In this document: in pieces, positions 1 to 14,900 of the stretch
Layout: each line of letters opens with the position of its first letter
Numbering within the stretch: the first letter of the stretch is position 1
NCBI GenBank assembly: GCA_018398585.1
Contig: JAGTTD010000002.1
Span: forward strand, 34,030,186 to 34,094,185
Length of the DNA stretch: 64,000 bases
Source: Simmondsia chinensis
Lineage: Eukaryota; Streptophyta; Magnoliopsida; Caryophyllales; Simmondsiaceae
Direction of reading: 5' to 3'
The notes under the pieces: model-generated
What the model saw: the letters and a program-made list of their open reading frames with translations, nothing else
Told to the model about the DNA's origin: nothing
Database searches by the model: none
Program-made: the position numbers and the translations under genes

Positions 1-404
1 CCGACTAGTTTAGCTCACCGAGTCGAGCCCGAGCCTAGTGAAGCTCAAGCTTGTAGGCTCACAAGCCTAAACGAGCCTAGATGAACCTATCTTAATATAA
101 TATATTAGCTTAAATATGTCCAACCTAGCCAAATTTGAGCATAAATGAGCTCAGCTCAAGCTTAAATGAATATAAATAAGCTCAAATTGAGCTTACATGA
201 GTCTAAATCTTGCAAGCTTAGTTTGGAGCTTGCCGAGCTAAGTTTGATCCCAAGCCAGCTGAGCCGAGCCAAGCCCAAGCCTTTGATGAGCCTAGCTCAA
301 ACTTGAAGTTTCCATACTTAGCGAGCTTCAATCAAGCATGAGTTTAATGCAAACAAGCCAAGCCTCGAGTTTGGCAAGCGGGGCGGCTCCGCTCAAATTC
401 ACCC
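1..404. mobile_element. hAT-type MITE, right part
   Basis: AT-rich non-coding DNA full of short GAGCTC/AAGCTC/GAGCC words, ending at about 404 in ACCCCTA. The same end (TAGGGGTG... / ...CACCCCTA) and the same word composition recur at 4502-5292 and 19,030-19,480. The left end lies outside the window, so the target duplication cannot be tested. The hAT assignment is inferred from the 4502-5292 copy, which has an 8-bp duplication. Confidence 0.45.
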
Positions 405-592
405 CTACTTTCACAGGAATTAGAGATTACAATCTCATGGAATAACAAGAAAAAATAAATCTTAGATGAAGATAACCCACTGATTTTGCATTGAAATGAG
501 AAACAACTCAAAAATAGCAAAGCGCATTTTGTATAAGACACCTATCATACAAAAAGTGAGATGACAAAGCCTCTAAATTTAAAAAGGTGTAC

Positions 593-688
593 CTCAGGAG
601 CCATCCAACGATAGGTTCCTGTTTCTGCAGTCATTACTCCTGACTGATCCTGTACCCTAGCGACTCCGAAATCAGCAACCTTCACAAC
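593..688 (-). CDS. kinase exon 12 (activation loop)
   Basis: Encodes 32 residues including [10 protein letters not shown] and GTYRWMAPE. Acceptor TTACAG/GTT and donor GAG/GTACAC fit consensus, and both ends are phase 0. This is the last kinase exon visible; the following C-lobe exons must lie beyond the left edge. Confidence 0.93.
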
Positions 689-3600
689 CTGTAAGGAAAC
701 GTTGATCCAATAAGATAAGCAATTGTAACATTAAAAGACTCCTAATATTAGTTCCACGAAAATGAACTGGGATGCATTCAGTGATATGATGTTAGGGGCA
801 AACATAGCCAGAAACGTCAAAGTTCAAATCTTCCATGTACCAAACAAGAGAGGATTGAGCATTTGAACAAACAAATTAATAGTACAGCAATTTGACATGT
901 TTCAAAGCTATAGAGAGTTCAGTTCTTGAGAAGATATTCCTCTCATTGGATGCTCAATGCTCCTGAAAAGGATAACTTTGTCTTCCCTTGCACGGGAGAG
1001 AAGAGCAGCAGGCAATCAGGAAGAGAGTAATTCACCCGCCACTCAGCAGTAAACTCGGCTCGATGAGCTGAATTGGGTTGATCAGACTAAAGAGCAAAAG
1101 TCAAGGGAGTATTCTAATATCTTATCAAAAAGCTCAATAAAGGCTCAGCTGGAACTCTAGCTCAATGAGGGCTTGAGTTTAAACAAGGGGGTGTTTGGCT
1201 TGACTCAGCTCATTTTCACTCGTACATAGAACTACACAAGCGCAAATGAATCAGAGCACTATCATGACGATGAACAAAAAATATGAGATTCTACATGGTC
1301 ATACGAGGCCCAACGGGCCAGTTATGACCACGGCTCGATTGGTCTGATTTGAAGCCTTAATGAGCAGAAGTCCACATGTAAAGAAACATGCAACAAAGAC
1401 AACTATTTCCATGTGAATTGGAAGTAAAGAAAAAAGTCACTTACTCCACCCTCATCTATTAGTAGATTGGCCGTTTTCAGGTCCCTGTGGATTATATTAT
1501 TTTGGTGTAGGTATTCCATTCCTCTGCAAACATCAATTGCTGCTCTCAAGAGGGATGGAAGCTTAAAGACACCCTTCCGCTTGTGCATGAAGTCATACAC
1601 ATTTCCTTTAGACATGAACTCTAACAAAGTAGAAACGGAAATCCATCAGACAGTTGCTGCCATTTACACTACAGAGCAAAAATCAATGTCAAACTCGCCA
1701 ATCAAACAAATAGGAACCCTTCTCCAACTGCTTTATGATCTAGAAGCAGAATATAGGGGGCGCGGGAAAGGAACTATGCACTTGAGGGCAACATAATGTT
1801 GGTTCCAGAATAATCAACAACAATACAAGATGATTGATCAAGAAAAAGTTTTTTAATATTTTCCATTAGTATTGGGCAGAGCATTCAAACAATACAAGAT
1901 AACTAATTGAGAAGAAGATTAATGTTTTTCATTAAAATTATGTAGGGTATCCAAGGACCCACAACACATTCTTTGCTGATTTGATCATAACTTTCCCACA
2001 TGGCACTGCTGAGTATAGAGTAAATGGGGGGACCCAAGAAAATATATCAGCATATGACAAAATAAAGAAATTCTATAGGATTTTACCAGTCACAATGCAT
2101 AGGTTCGGAGGTTTTGTACAAGCACCTATGAATTGCACAACATTCTTGTGCCGAAGTTTCCTACAAGGACCAAGAAGAGGCAAATAAGGTAGGAGCAATG
2201 AAGACGATAAAGGAAAGGTTAACCTGCTTCAACCCTTCATCCTTTATGAGAATTGGAAATAGAATAGCAATGATCCACAAGAGAACACAAACTCACGACA
2301 GATGCACAAGAAAAGCAGGCAGCTGGTTTGACATTACATTATTCCCTCTTCAAAGGAAAATATAAGCACTTGCACAAGCATGAACACGCATAAGAGGAAA
2401 CGACAGCTCACAAGATAAGCCAAGTGCGCCTGAAGTTGAAAATAGAAGTGTTTCCCTGCTCATTAACTCATGGATGAACTCCAAACCAGAGAAATGGCAC
2501 ACCAGAAGACCAAATAATATAATTTCAAGGGAATACATCACTATATATGGTGTTCTGAGTTTCACTAAAATATTTGAAAGGAAGGTAATAAAGAAAGGCA
2601 TGATAAAACTGTAAACAAGTTAAATAAGCCTCGGCAACTTTCACATGTTCCTATTTTTAAATTCAATCGCCCGATATTCCTCATTCTGTAATCTAATGAA
2701 GAAGCCCCACTTGAAATGAATCACTTATCCTTTCCGAGAATTTGAAAACCAAAAAGGAAATGGGATCACTATACCATAACTGACTTAGAACTGAAAGTAA
2801 AGGGAGGGGAACACAAAATCAGAATGATATTCCAAAGTTCTCTCTTATTTTGAAGATACATTCTGACTGTTAAAGCAAGTGGCACAAAAAAGAAAGCAGG
2901 CATAATTACGTTTCTTTTCCTAAACAATTGTGAAGCAGAAGGCACACAACCATTACGCTATAGATTTGGGCCTAGTAATAGTCGATAGAACTCCCCCCAC
3001 CTAACCCTGGATAGTTTATACGAAACTACCTAATACAGTACAAGGACAATGCAAAATATAGGATTCGTGAAGATATTTGGTTTAAAAGGAGTTTAAGTAT
3101 ATTTGTAACTTTTAAATTCTTTAAATATTAGTTTATCCTTTAGGATTTAGTGATATTAGATAAGATTGAGATTATTTAGGATTATTTTTTTATTTTAGTT
3201 AGATTAGGATTATATTCCTAAATAATCTCAATCTTATTTAATATCAATAAATCCTAAAGGATAAACTAGTTTCTAAAGAATTTAAAAGTTACAAATATAC
3301 TTAAACTCCTTCTAAACCAAATATCTTCACGAATCTCATATTTTGTATTATCCTTGTACTGCATCACTACCCCTTTCCGGTCCGGGCCAGAACAGGGAAC
3401 ACCAGTCTGGCCTCCACTTTACTAAACAATAATTCATATGTTGGCTTTTAAATGTTAGCATTATTTGTATTACGAAATAAAGACATTCAACTCATCAGTC
3501 ATCTACAATTTGTCAGAAAAAGCAGATCAACAGAATGAAGAGCAGCCTCCTGGCTCCCGTTTCTCAGTATGGAGTTCTATTTTCCCTCTTCGTTTTTTTA

Positions 3601-6600
3601 ACTCCAACCTAAATGAGACCTGAATTCTGGAATATGCATGCAACAATTGACCAGGAGCACATCACTGGGTTGAATGAAGTAATAAACATAACAATAGGTA
3701 AAGATATAAGCAAAATATTTATGTCCAAGGGCACATTCAGTCCAATATCCACAAATATTAAGGGAAATATACAAATGGGGAAGAAGCATGCCAACTCCCA
3801 AGGGGGGAAAAAAGGAAAAGGGAGAGTGACTAAGCAATTCTTAATCCATAAAGGCCACGTGCTAATACAAGGAATCTTGCCATGAATTCAACTTCCACTA
3901 TTTCCTTCCTCCAACTAAGATTGCCTTTCCCTGAACGTGTGACAATGGACAAGCCACCTCCATATGTCATATGCAGCAATAACTAAAAGTGAGAAATTAT
4001 CCAATTCTACAACACTAATGCAAGATAGCTCCTAGGTAACAGTTCCACAGGTCGCATATGATCATCACATGAACATTTCCAGAGCCACTTAGATGATACC
4101 ACTAGTTGAAATAAGGTTCTAGTCCCACAGTAAGGCTAGAGAAGTGCAAAGAGCCCCATGCCTCTTGAAGGGAAGGCAAACAGATAGAAAACTGAAAGCC
4201 CCCGCCTGCAACTGAAAGAGCTAAATACCTACTTTTTAGTCACTGAAGTTCTCTACATTTATCATTTTAGTCTTATTGCATCTGCTTGGTCCCTCCATTA
4301 TACAGACTGACAATTTTCTATCAGTAACCAAAATAACAGCTATATTCCATAAAGAAGCATGCAATTGCAATCAAAGTAAAATAATTGAAGAAATTATCCT
4401 TACTCTATGATACTAAGAAGTTTCGATAGCCCTAATTAGAAGCGACATCATATCAAACAAATGAAGTCACTGAAGCAGAGCCAGTAGAATTTGGTTAGAG
4501 ATAGGGGTGTAAATGCGAGCTGGCTCGTCATAAAGCTCGTATGACTCAGCTTGTCATGAGCCCGAGCCGAGCCAGCTCGTTAAGCTAAACGAGCCAAGCT
4601 CGAGCCAACAAAAGCTCGAGCTCGTGAGTTCACAAACCCAAACAAGCCTAAATATAAAACTAGTAAAATTAATAATTTATTTAAATTTACATTTATTGAT
4701 TAATTTAAACCTATATTTTTCACAATTTAAAGCCACAAATCAATATCATAACATATTGCCTACTTATAGTTTTCTACACGCATGACACATGCAGTGCCAC
4801 TCCAAGTTCCAAAACAATATTACTATGATTACAATTTAATTTTCATTAAATATTATTACATTTATTGCTTTTAAATTTCGAAGATACAAAAGAAAAAAAA
4901 AAAAAAAATTATCTTTCATTGTATCATGTGTTTTTTTTTTTTTTTTTCCCCATTTTGACGCATATATTTTATGTAAAAATTATACATATTGTGTATTTGA
5001 GACCAATGTTATTACATAATATGTAATTGATGTCATTATATTTGTATTCTTTATTATAGAAATAGGTTTGCAATTTAAAATTCGGATTTAATAATGTTAT
5101 CAAGCTAAAATGATTCAAGATGTACGTGACCTTAATTGGTGGACGAGCTTGAGTTCGGGCTAGTGGCGAGCCGAGTCGAGCCCAAGCCTACGGCGAGACG
5201 AGCTCGAGCCCAAAATTTCGAAGCTCGGCGAGCTACGAGCCGAGCCTCCAGCTTGACAAGCTCGGGCTTGGCTCGACTCATTTATACCCTTAGTCAGAGA
5301 TAACCACAGCATATCATGTAATAAGCTGAATACCTTTTTCATTTTGAATCAAAGAAATAAACTTTCAAGAACAGACAGCAAAATCTGACTTCTAAGGAAG
5401 GTAATCCATAGTAGCCAAGGTTGTCAGAATCGGGATTCTACATAGAATCAACGAGGGGTCATCAGAATCGGAATCATAGAATCGAATCGAGAATCATAAG
5501 ATTCGACTTTATGTGTATATAAATTATTTATATTGACAAAATTAGTATAACAATTCTCAGGTTGAGGGCACTGGGAAACAGCCTCTCTTCAGGTTAACAC
5601 CCTGAAGGGGGAAGGCTGCGTACACCCCCCCCACCCCCCCCCAAAAGACCCTGCACAGGCGGGAGCCCTTGAGGCACTGGGTATGTTCCTTTTTAGTATA
5701 ACAATTCTCAAATATAAGGTAAAGAACATCAAAAAGTCTAAAACACATTATTTTTACAATACATTGGACCCAAAGATAGGAAAGAGAGTAACATCATTCT
5801 AACATTAACATAGTGGCAGCGGGGAGTGTGGTAGTTGGACGCATGGACAGCTAGAGCGCGGTGGTTGGATTCGATGGTGACTGAGTGGGATGAGGAAGAA
5901 GGAGGAGTCGGGACTTGGGAGGAGAGAGACTAAGAGAGTATTTAGTAGGTTTTTTTTGCATTTGTTTGACTTTATTTGATTTTGACTTCTTTTATGTATT
6001 AAATAAAGCTGGCAGCAAGTGCATGACTAAACTTGAACAAGAATCAATGTAAAAATACAAAAGTAGAAATATACAGCTTATATGATCTAAGTGCAAAGTT
6101 GAGAAAGTTAAAACAATTTGAAATAATTTTATACAAACTAAAATTTTTGAAAAGTGTGTTTAAATAAATTATTTGTAATTTGAAGTAATTGGCATATAAA
6201 ATATTATTTATTTCTAATTTTTGCTAAATTATCTAATATTTAATATTATATATAAAAATATAAAAAAAAGCTCTAGAATTAGAAATATATGTAAAGCCGA
6301 ATGATCTATAAAGAATTAGAAATATATATAAAGCTCTAGAATTTTTACTAAAATATCTAATATTTAATATTATATATAAAAATATATAAAAAAAAGCACT
6401 AGAACAAAAATAGGGCTCTAGATTGCTTAGTGTTGGATTCGGACCTAGGTCTTGCAATTTCCAAGTAAGGCTACTCACCACTAGGTCAATGATTTAAAGT
6501 CAATCTCTATCATAATAAATATATGTCAATCCCTTTGCATATAGCTTGAATCGGTAGAATCGCTTGTAGAATCGCGATTCAACCGATTCTATTGCGATTC

Positions 6601-8905
6601 TACCGATTTTGGATCGATTCTACTCTGACTCAACTCAAATGCGATTTGAATCAATGGACCAGGGTAGGATCGTAGAATCGTACGATTCTACGATGCGATT
6701 TTAACAACCATGATAGTAGCTCAATGCCTGGCAAAGGGAAAAAGAATTAATAAAACCATGAAAAGAGGATTCTACCTCATGATATTTACTTCCTGCGAGA
6801 ATTCTTGAAGCACATCAGAATTCACGCGCTCTGGCTTCAGGATTTTGATTGCCACTTCCTGACCGCAATAGGTGCCCCTATACCTGAAAAGGTCGACTTA
6901 TCCATTTAGTCGAGAACTTATGCAAAATCAAGATAATCTTCCAAAAGAACTTACAGATCACCATATGACCCAGATGCCACTTTGCTTCCAACATTGAGAA
7001 GGCTACTATCAATGTCTAGTTCATCGCCTTGGCTGTGTGATTTCTTTAAGTCATCAGGGAAGCATTGAACCTGGGTTTGGCAATGATCATCAACAGTGGC
7101 AGAGAAGAGTTCTTGTAACTGAGGTTGCTTCTGGAGAAGAGAGAACAGTTACGCATTGCAAACAGACAGGTTATTCAACCATCAATCTAGGCAAACAGAA
7201 TATATATAATCATACAGTTACAATTACAAACGTGCAGCTAAAGCATTCCTCAACTAACAAGATTGTCAACTCATAATCCATCTAAGACAATTGTCGATAT
7301 CATATCATTCCGTCCAGAAAAGATTTTGAAATGAAAGATGGTAGGAAGTCACCAGATAAGAAGCAGATAACATCCGATGCCACAAGCACACTGATCATAC
7401 CTTGCACCCACACATGTTCAGACAAAAGGGCATGACATCATAGACCAAGCAAACATACACAAACAAACACCTGAAGGTTTTCTTCAATTAAATGATACAA
7501 ACATAGCAAAAGGAGCCATTAACATATTTAGAAGTAGTAGTCCAGTAGTTCATATGAGAAAAGCATTGGTGACTGCCGAATTACTTTGACAGAGCAATTT
7601 AGTTAAAAATAAAATGGGGAATCATATCTTGCCTCAGACTCTAGTATGCACAAAATATGGAGTACCTTATTATCAAAAATAAACATGCAGAACCACATAA
7701 CTCAGAGAACATTTTCCTTAACCAAATTTAACCGGCATCAGAACTAGTAGCATTTGTGCAGCCAGCCTAAAAGTACTAGTAGAAGAAGGGAAGAAGAAAG
7801 ATGCAACAAACAAACACACGGGCTGAAATTATTTAGTTCGCTATTCTGAACTTGACTCCCTCATCTAGTGATGCAGCACTAAGTGTGACAGCGTGCAGGT
7901 ATATAAAGGTGTGACAGAACATGACAATTTCTCAAGAAAGTGACAGTGACATCGTATCCCACCTTTCTGCCAGACAAGACGCACGTCATAGTTTCAAGAA
8001 GCTTCTAGTAACCACCAGGATGCAAACTAATCTTTTACATAAACTCCCCATAAATGAAGCAAAATATTTGGCCTCGCGTTAACATTAACTTTTTTTGTAA
8101 TTGATACGCATCTTATTTCACATGAAATATGGCGGGCTTCAAGAGTTAAGCTGAACTAAATATTAATTTCCACTTCGAGAGGGCTGAGATACACATATGT
8201 CAGCTACCTAAAATAACTCGACGAAAAAAAGAACCCGGAATCATGGAAAAATCCAAATGATGCACAGCCCAAAATAGCAACAAAGTTTTCAGCCATGCCA
8301 TTTGTTCTTACACTGTGAGCTTGAGAGACAGGCCAACATCGCCTCATCAGCATGATGGCCCATAACTCTATGCTTAATCTTAATAATGATACTCATATTA
8401 TGCTTATAATCATTGTTGCAATGGTAAACATCATGAAAGATGGTGTCGGCTAAACAGAATGAAGGGATAAAGGTGATATAGATGGGCACAGGTAAGAAGG
8501 AACACATGACAGATTACCTACAGTCACGTCAGGCGGCGGTCGTGGTGCCACTGAAACTGGTGTGGTGAATATATTGGATCACAGCTATCCCATTGTGCAT
8601 TTTAAGGACCTCAAAACCTTATATTTGCAAGCTTTGCAAAAATTTGTATGGTCATATAAGTATTAAATTTGATTGATAGTTTTAAACACCTCAAACACAA
8701 CAATATGAATTATGAAGATCATTATAAAATCTCCTCGTGTAAGAACCAATCACATAATAACTAGCTCAAAAAGCCCTTAAGCTGCCAAATGGTCTTATTC
8801 GAGTCCATGCCCGATACTTTTACATCATATGTTAGGCTAATAACTTTGAAGAATGGGTGCGCTTGTCACTTTCGTCAGAGATTTTCTTCCTACATTTCAG
8901 ATAAA

Positions 8906-8947
<42 letters not shown>

Positions 8948-11900
8948 CTCGTAGCACCTACTTAAACACGAAGAAAAAGCTGCCGTCTCCACATTTGAGC
9001 TTCCTTCACTTTGCCAGTTAAAGAAGTTGATCATTTCCCTTTCCTTACGTTTCCATGGATATCAATGAAGGGACAGTGAAAGATAGGAATCTAAATAAAA
9101 GATAACTAATTTATGCCTCTACAGTCTCCCTCCATGTTCACCCCCATCCTAAACTAGATGGTCAGCCCCTTTTGCTTACCCTTTTTCTACTCATCTTTGT
9201 GTCTCTTATGTTAAAGCAAATATCAAGTAACATTCAAACAAACTTAAAATGACAAAACTAATGCAGCAATATCCACAAAAAAGAAGTCATGAGTCATGAT
9301 AAATTATTTAGGCCAGGTGTAGTGGAGATAATACACACAAAAGTTGACCAATTCGAAAGATTAAGAAGCGAGGAACCACATAGTAAAGAGAAAGCAACTA
9401 CCTTTGCATTCTCAATTTCATTGTCCAATAAATCTTTCAATTCTTCAGTTTCCTAAAAGATCAGAAGCAGTGACATTAAATTGGCAAACGATATTTTAAT
9501 GGTTGGTCATGGGTGGGTTAAAATTGGGTCAACAGGTGGTCTGTACAGAACCACTAAAATCTAACATAACTGAGCTGTTAAAAATTACATCATTAACTTA
9601 ACCTCAATTTCACCATATGACTAAATTGAGACAATTTAAATCGTAGACATAATGAGCAAAGTATAACGACAAGCTTTGGCATAAATAACCCTAAATAATC
9701 TAATAAAAAGAACACTTAAATTGACAGGCAGGGTCCCAAGTTAGTATCAAGAAAATTTTGGGAAATCCAAATATTACCAACTCCATGCTATGACACATTA
9801 TTGGAACATGAAGTGAAGAGTGATGAATACAGGTGGCTAGGAAGCCCTCTTGAGTAAAAAGAGAAAAGAGCAAGAAAAGGCAAGTTGGCAAAACCTAAGC
9901 ACCAAATATCAAAAACACAAAACAAAGAACTAGGTACAATTACTTTAAATAAACCACTCATAGGAAACAGGTGAAATTCCACAATTAATGGAACAAATCC
10001 GAGCGTCTCTACTCGAGTATTTACAGCAGCACATTACAGAAGAAAGCAACCTCTTCTTGCTGCAAAAGTGAAGTCTATTTTGTCACGGCTCTTGGGAAAG
10101 GGATAAAACACTAGGAGTTTGCAGTCAAGAAAAAGGGCAACAAGAAGGTTTCCAATGAGCAAATTCAATGCACATATTTGGGTTCAGCAACCCTATAATC
10201 TTTGCAGTACAGGAAGCTTAACTGGTTCCAGATAATCACATCCAACAAAAGAAAATAACACTACCTAAAACAACAATGATACATTTAAAAATTAATCAGA
10301 CACTACCTCATGAGGCCAACCATCAACTGCAAAGACATCCAGAGAATAGCCATCAACAGTGGAAAATGCATGGGCCTCCTGAATGTTCAGTCCCATCTCC
10401 GAGAGTAACGAAGTCAGCTGAAAATTAACAGGTACGATCAAACATTGATGACAATAATTTAACAAGAATAGTAGTAAAAGTGACTTGTTATTCACTTGAT
10501 AGAAATCTCAACAGATCCATTATCTACGATCACAATTCACCAAACAACACTCTGTTAATTTGACCAATAAACAAAAATACCACCGCTTGGTCCACTCCTC
10601 GTCCCTCAACATCTGGCAACCAAAGCCCCCCATCGACCAAATAGATGGACACAGAAAGAAAAATTCACTTCCTCTCATTTCATGTCACGAAACTATTATG
10701 CAATAATAAAAAAAATAATCAAGTAGGGCTGCTGATGGCAAGAGAGGGATCTGGTTGCATTTGTTGCCAAAGGATACTTCAGTTCACTTTTCTGGCACGA
10801 GAACAGAAACTGTGGCCTATGGTGAACAAGTGGGTAATCTCTGATATGTCAGAACAGATTTCATGCAACTGCTCGAGAAACAGCTGTCTTAACTCACTTT
10901 TAAATTGCATGAAAATAAAGATCCACTAGCATAGCAATGATTTGAAGCACTTCTTTTTACACTATTTCGGTCCATCCTGCTGACAGCTTCTAAACTCCCC
11001 CTTTTTAATGATCAAAATAGTGTGAAAAATCCCGAACAGCCTTTATTCTGCTGGTTTGTGTCTGTCCCATGTCTGATTCTTGGTGCTGATCAAAATGAAC
11101 GACCTCCTCCAAGCCATTGGTGAAACAAAAACAAACGTACAACCAAGTAGGGCTAATGAGGACAGCCTAAAAAAATCTCTTTCCTACATTTTATCTCTTC
11201 CTCTATCCCTATCCCATATTATATCAAAATTCGGAGGCACTGCTAATTTTAGTTCATCATGGATAGAAGCCCAAGATTTTCAATCTTAATCCGCCGGAAA
11301 GGAATTGAAAATGAAACAAGAATTGGGAGAGAGGGGGGGGGGGGGGGGGGGGGGGGGGCATTTCAGTGCCGATTGGAGTGATCACATTGGGCGAAAGGTA
11401 GCTGGAGAGAAACGGATGGGAAACGGAGATTTATGTCAACATACAACAAGGTATCTCAGAACTGGCAAAGAGTTGTTATTATTCTTCCACCATTCAGTGA
11501 AAGCAAGTTTCTTTTTTATTAACATTTATGATACAGCTCTTAATTTGGCTGCTTGTAAAAGGAAGTCAAGCTTCTTAAACTTCCCAGCCCAATGACACAA
11601 AAACATAACATATGGATATATAATCCAACGAGAATCACAGAATGGCTTTAAAGGACATAAATTCTATGAGCGTATTCAAGAAGAGACAATCTTTACCTGG
11701 GTCAGGAGTTTTGGCTTATCAACAGTTGAAAAGGTGATTTCGTGCATGTGCCTAATGATTTCGATATATTAACGCAATTAGTAAATTGAAAAGAAACTAT
11801 AGATTTGATATTCATTTATTGATTAAGTTTTTTTCTTTTTTTTTTTTTTGGGGGACACCAAACTGATTGCTTAAGATGAAGTTTTTTCCAATACCAAGAA

Positions 11901-14900
11901 AAACACTTACCTCCATGGATGTATACCAGCATTTACAGTGCTATCTCTGTCTTCAACATAAGAACAAGGTTCACGGGCTTGACCAGCAGGAAGCTGGAGG
12001 CCTAGTGACAGCCTGTAGTAAAAAACAATAAAGAAAGTTCAAGTGAAAAGACATACATAAAATAAACTACCCATAACAATGATCAGAAAAAGGGTTAGCT
12101 AAGGAGCCATATTAGTACCATGGAGCACCAGAGTTCTTGATTGAACTCTGGCTATCTTCATCCATTGAAGAATAAGAATGGACAGAGTCATCTGTATGCC
12201 CATTTGCAGATGAATTTACCTGTGAAGGGTAGAACCAGATCCAACATGAAGCAGTGTTTCTAACTTCATCCAGAATACAAACAATAATAAAAACTAAGTG
12301 GACTTGGCAGCACTAAACCTCACTCCAGAAGGCCATAACGACTTCACTGCTGCTGTTCACCCGTAAAAGCTATTGCATATTATGGTGTCAGAATTTAGTT
12401 AAATTGACATAGTGACGTAACAGGAATTCCATTCCGCAAGGAAGTTGAACGTTGGATGTTGATGTTTGTAACTATCAGAAGCCATCATGTCATAAACAAT
12501 CTAATGACCAAAGAGCGGATTATGAAATAAGCCAATGCTGAGTAATTTTACCACGTATCTTAGTTCGTCTAATGGCTGACTGATAGATCATTCTGGACTA
12601 TGATTCCTGTGGAACACGATAGCAATATTGTACAATAACAACAATCTTGTACATTTTTTATAACTAGGAACCACTAATCCCAATAGCTCAACCACTAGCT
12701 AGATGCAGAAAGGACTCTTAAACCAACAAGATAATATGGGCATACCCCATACTAATGCAAATATTGAAACAAAGACCCTATAGATCACCCTCAATTTCAA
12801 CTATCTATTCACAGTCCTGATGTCCAGTATGGAACATGCAGCTCTTTACTCTAGATGGAATAAAGCTAACCAAAGAGAAGAGGACAAATCAACATAAACC
12901 ATTGATAGAGATTAAACATCCCTGTGCCTAATCGAAGGGTTCCTAGGCATCCTTGAGCCTAAGAGGACGACTGAACAGCCCTGTGCCCAACCAACTAAGT
13001 ATCCCTATACTTAGCTTTAAGCAACCCTATGCTTAAGAGAATAAAAAACGAACTTAATTTTATTCAATAGTATAATGGTCTGACATAGGCTTTGGTTACA
13101 TAAGTATTTATAGAAAAGGAAATAGAATCTTAAAGGAAAATGAACTCCTAAATATCCTAATACGATAATAACAAAGAAAACTAACAATAATCCTAACTCA
13201 TAATATATCCTAAATCTTGATAGGATTTACAACCAGTAAAATACTTAATAATTATCCTAAATCTACATCTCGATCTTTTCTCCTCTATCTCTATCATTCT
13301 CCCCTAGTTACAAAAAACTCAACCTCAAGTTTTGTAATGGGGTACGATGAATTGAATGAAGTACCAAAACAACAACTTCAAGGCGAGGCGCAACATGAAA
13401 AATCGACCAATCTCAATCCTTTCATGTTGATGTAAAATCATGATTAGGGAATGAGTCTTTTGGTCGAAGTAAGCATCAACATTAATAACAAAATCAATAT
13501 GCTCAACCTCATCCACTATCATCTCTTGTTTGGCTCGAACTACCTCGTTGCAATGCCTTTTCAGCTCTAATAGTCGAATGCCATGCTACTCTTCATAACT
13601 TTGTTGCCCGGATTCATCATTTGCGTGGGCTGGTTCCTCATGATCATATGGAACTTCTTCAATCTCAACCTCTTCTAAGGGTTCAATTATAGTAGGCACA
13701 ATTGGACATATATTACCAACAACTTTAGTGTAATCATCTACAAAAATTCCATGAAATTCCACCAAATAAGCATAGCACGGCTTGAGTCGTTTGGCTGTTC
13801 TTTGATTACTCCTTTCGCAAGCCTTTGAAAATAGATAAGACTTCATTATTGCCTTTCTTAATAATCTCTAAGATGCATAACAGTAGCTCGGGTGATACAT
13901 CATCGCTCTCATTTAAGATCAATGTCATAATCATCTCCATAAAAGAAAACATGGTGCCATCATGAAAGTACCTTATCGATTTAAAGAAGTGTTGAAACAT
14001 CTCCAGAATCAAGGCATCACATTTAAGATCTAACATCATCAAACAAGATCTAGAAAGTGCAATAACTTCGAGAATCCTGACTCTCTTGTTGTAGGATTTG
14101 TTAGACATGTCAAATAATTTCTCGAAAGAAGACAAAATCAATTGAAATACCTCTACCATTTGATCATTATCATAAGGTGCATCTGGAGTTGTAATCCTTA
14201 TAATTTCACTAAGACAAGCAGCAACTGCAACCTTTATATCGGGATCATGATGTCTCAATAGTTGGTCACTCACTAATGCTTTCATTAATGGAGAAAGTGC
14301 ATCTTTCATGGACTTCGTTGACGACACTTCTGCTTTGACAAGATGTGCTAAAGTCGTATCAAGCAACGGGAGGAGCTCATTGTCTGAATCTAGAGGGCTA
14401 ATAAGAAGTCGATTTCCATTGGTTTCAAGATTTTTCTCTAACTTAATTATGCTCTCTCCGATATTAGGTACATATCTTAACAAAAAAAAAAAAAGCCCTT
14501 TAAGTTAAAATCAGCAAGTAGGTCTAAAATCTGGCATATACTAGATGACCTAACCTTCGCAAGCCAAAATATGGGGACTGGGAACATGAACACCATTAGT
14601 TGCGAAGGGAGTTATGTGGCAACGGCTGGCACTTCTTGGTGGCAAGTGGTTACGGTGGCAATGATGAACGAGTAGTGTGACAAGGGGGAATTTAAGTCAA
14701 TAAGTCGAGAATAGGGGTCAATATAAGTTGACGACTGGCAAGGTCGAGAACAATTTTAGGGTTTTAGTTTGGTGGGGGGAGAATTTTTGTGGAGCTTCGA
14801 AATCGAAGGTCAATTTCTAGGCCTAGGGTTTGATAGGTGTGCTGGTGATCTCCAGGTGACAGTGTCGGCGCGGTGGGTTCAGTAGGTGGTTTTTGGGCTT

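Larger units (their letters stand above)
5416..6712. mobile_element. hAT-type non-autonomous element in kinase intron 9
   Basis: Imperfect terminal inverted repeats CAAGGTTGTCAGAATCG and (reverse) CATGGTTGTTAAAATCG are flanked by a perfect 8-bp duplication ATAGTAGC at 5408-5415 and 6713-6720. Subterminal regions are packed with GATTCTA/AGAATCG words in both orientations, as expected for transposase-binding repeats. No transposase frame is visible. A SINE (5560-5694) is nested inside, so this element is the older of the two. Confidence 0.82.
2161..6775 (-). other. kinase intron 9, 4.6 kb
   Basis: Large intron. Besides the palindromic MITE, the hAT-type MITE and the larger hAT-type element listed separately, the remaining stretches (2161-3033, 3363-4493) are AT-rich with no coding or RNA gene that I can see. 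Confidence 0.8.

Noticed and set aside
10645..11595. Plus-strand open frames in kinase intron 5
   Set aside because: No protein-family features; one runs straight through the poly-G tract, giving polyglycine.
13806..14483. Functional PDS5 gene
   Set aside because: No ATG, frameshift, most of the protein missing, and enclosed by LTRs.
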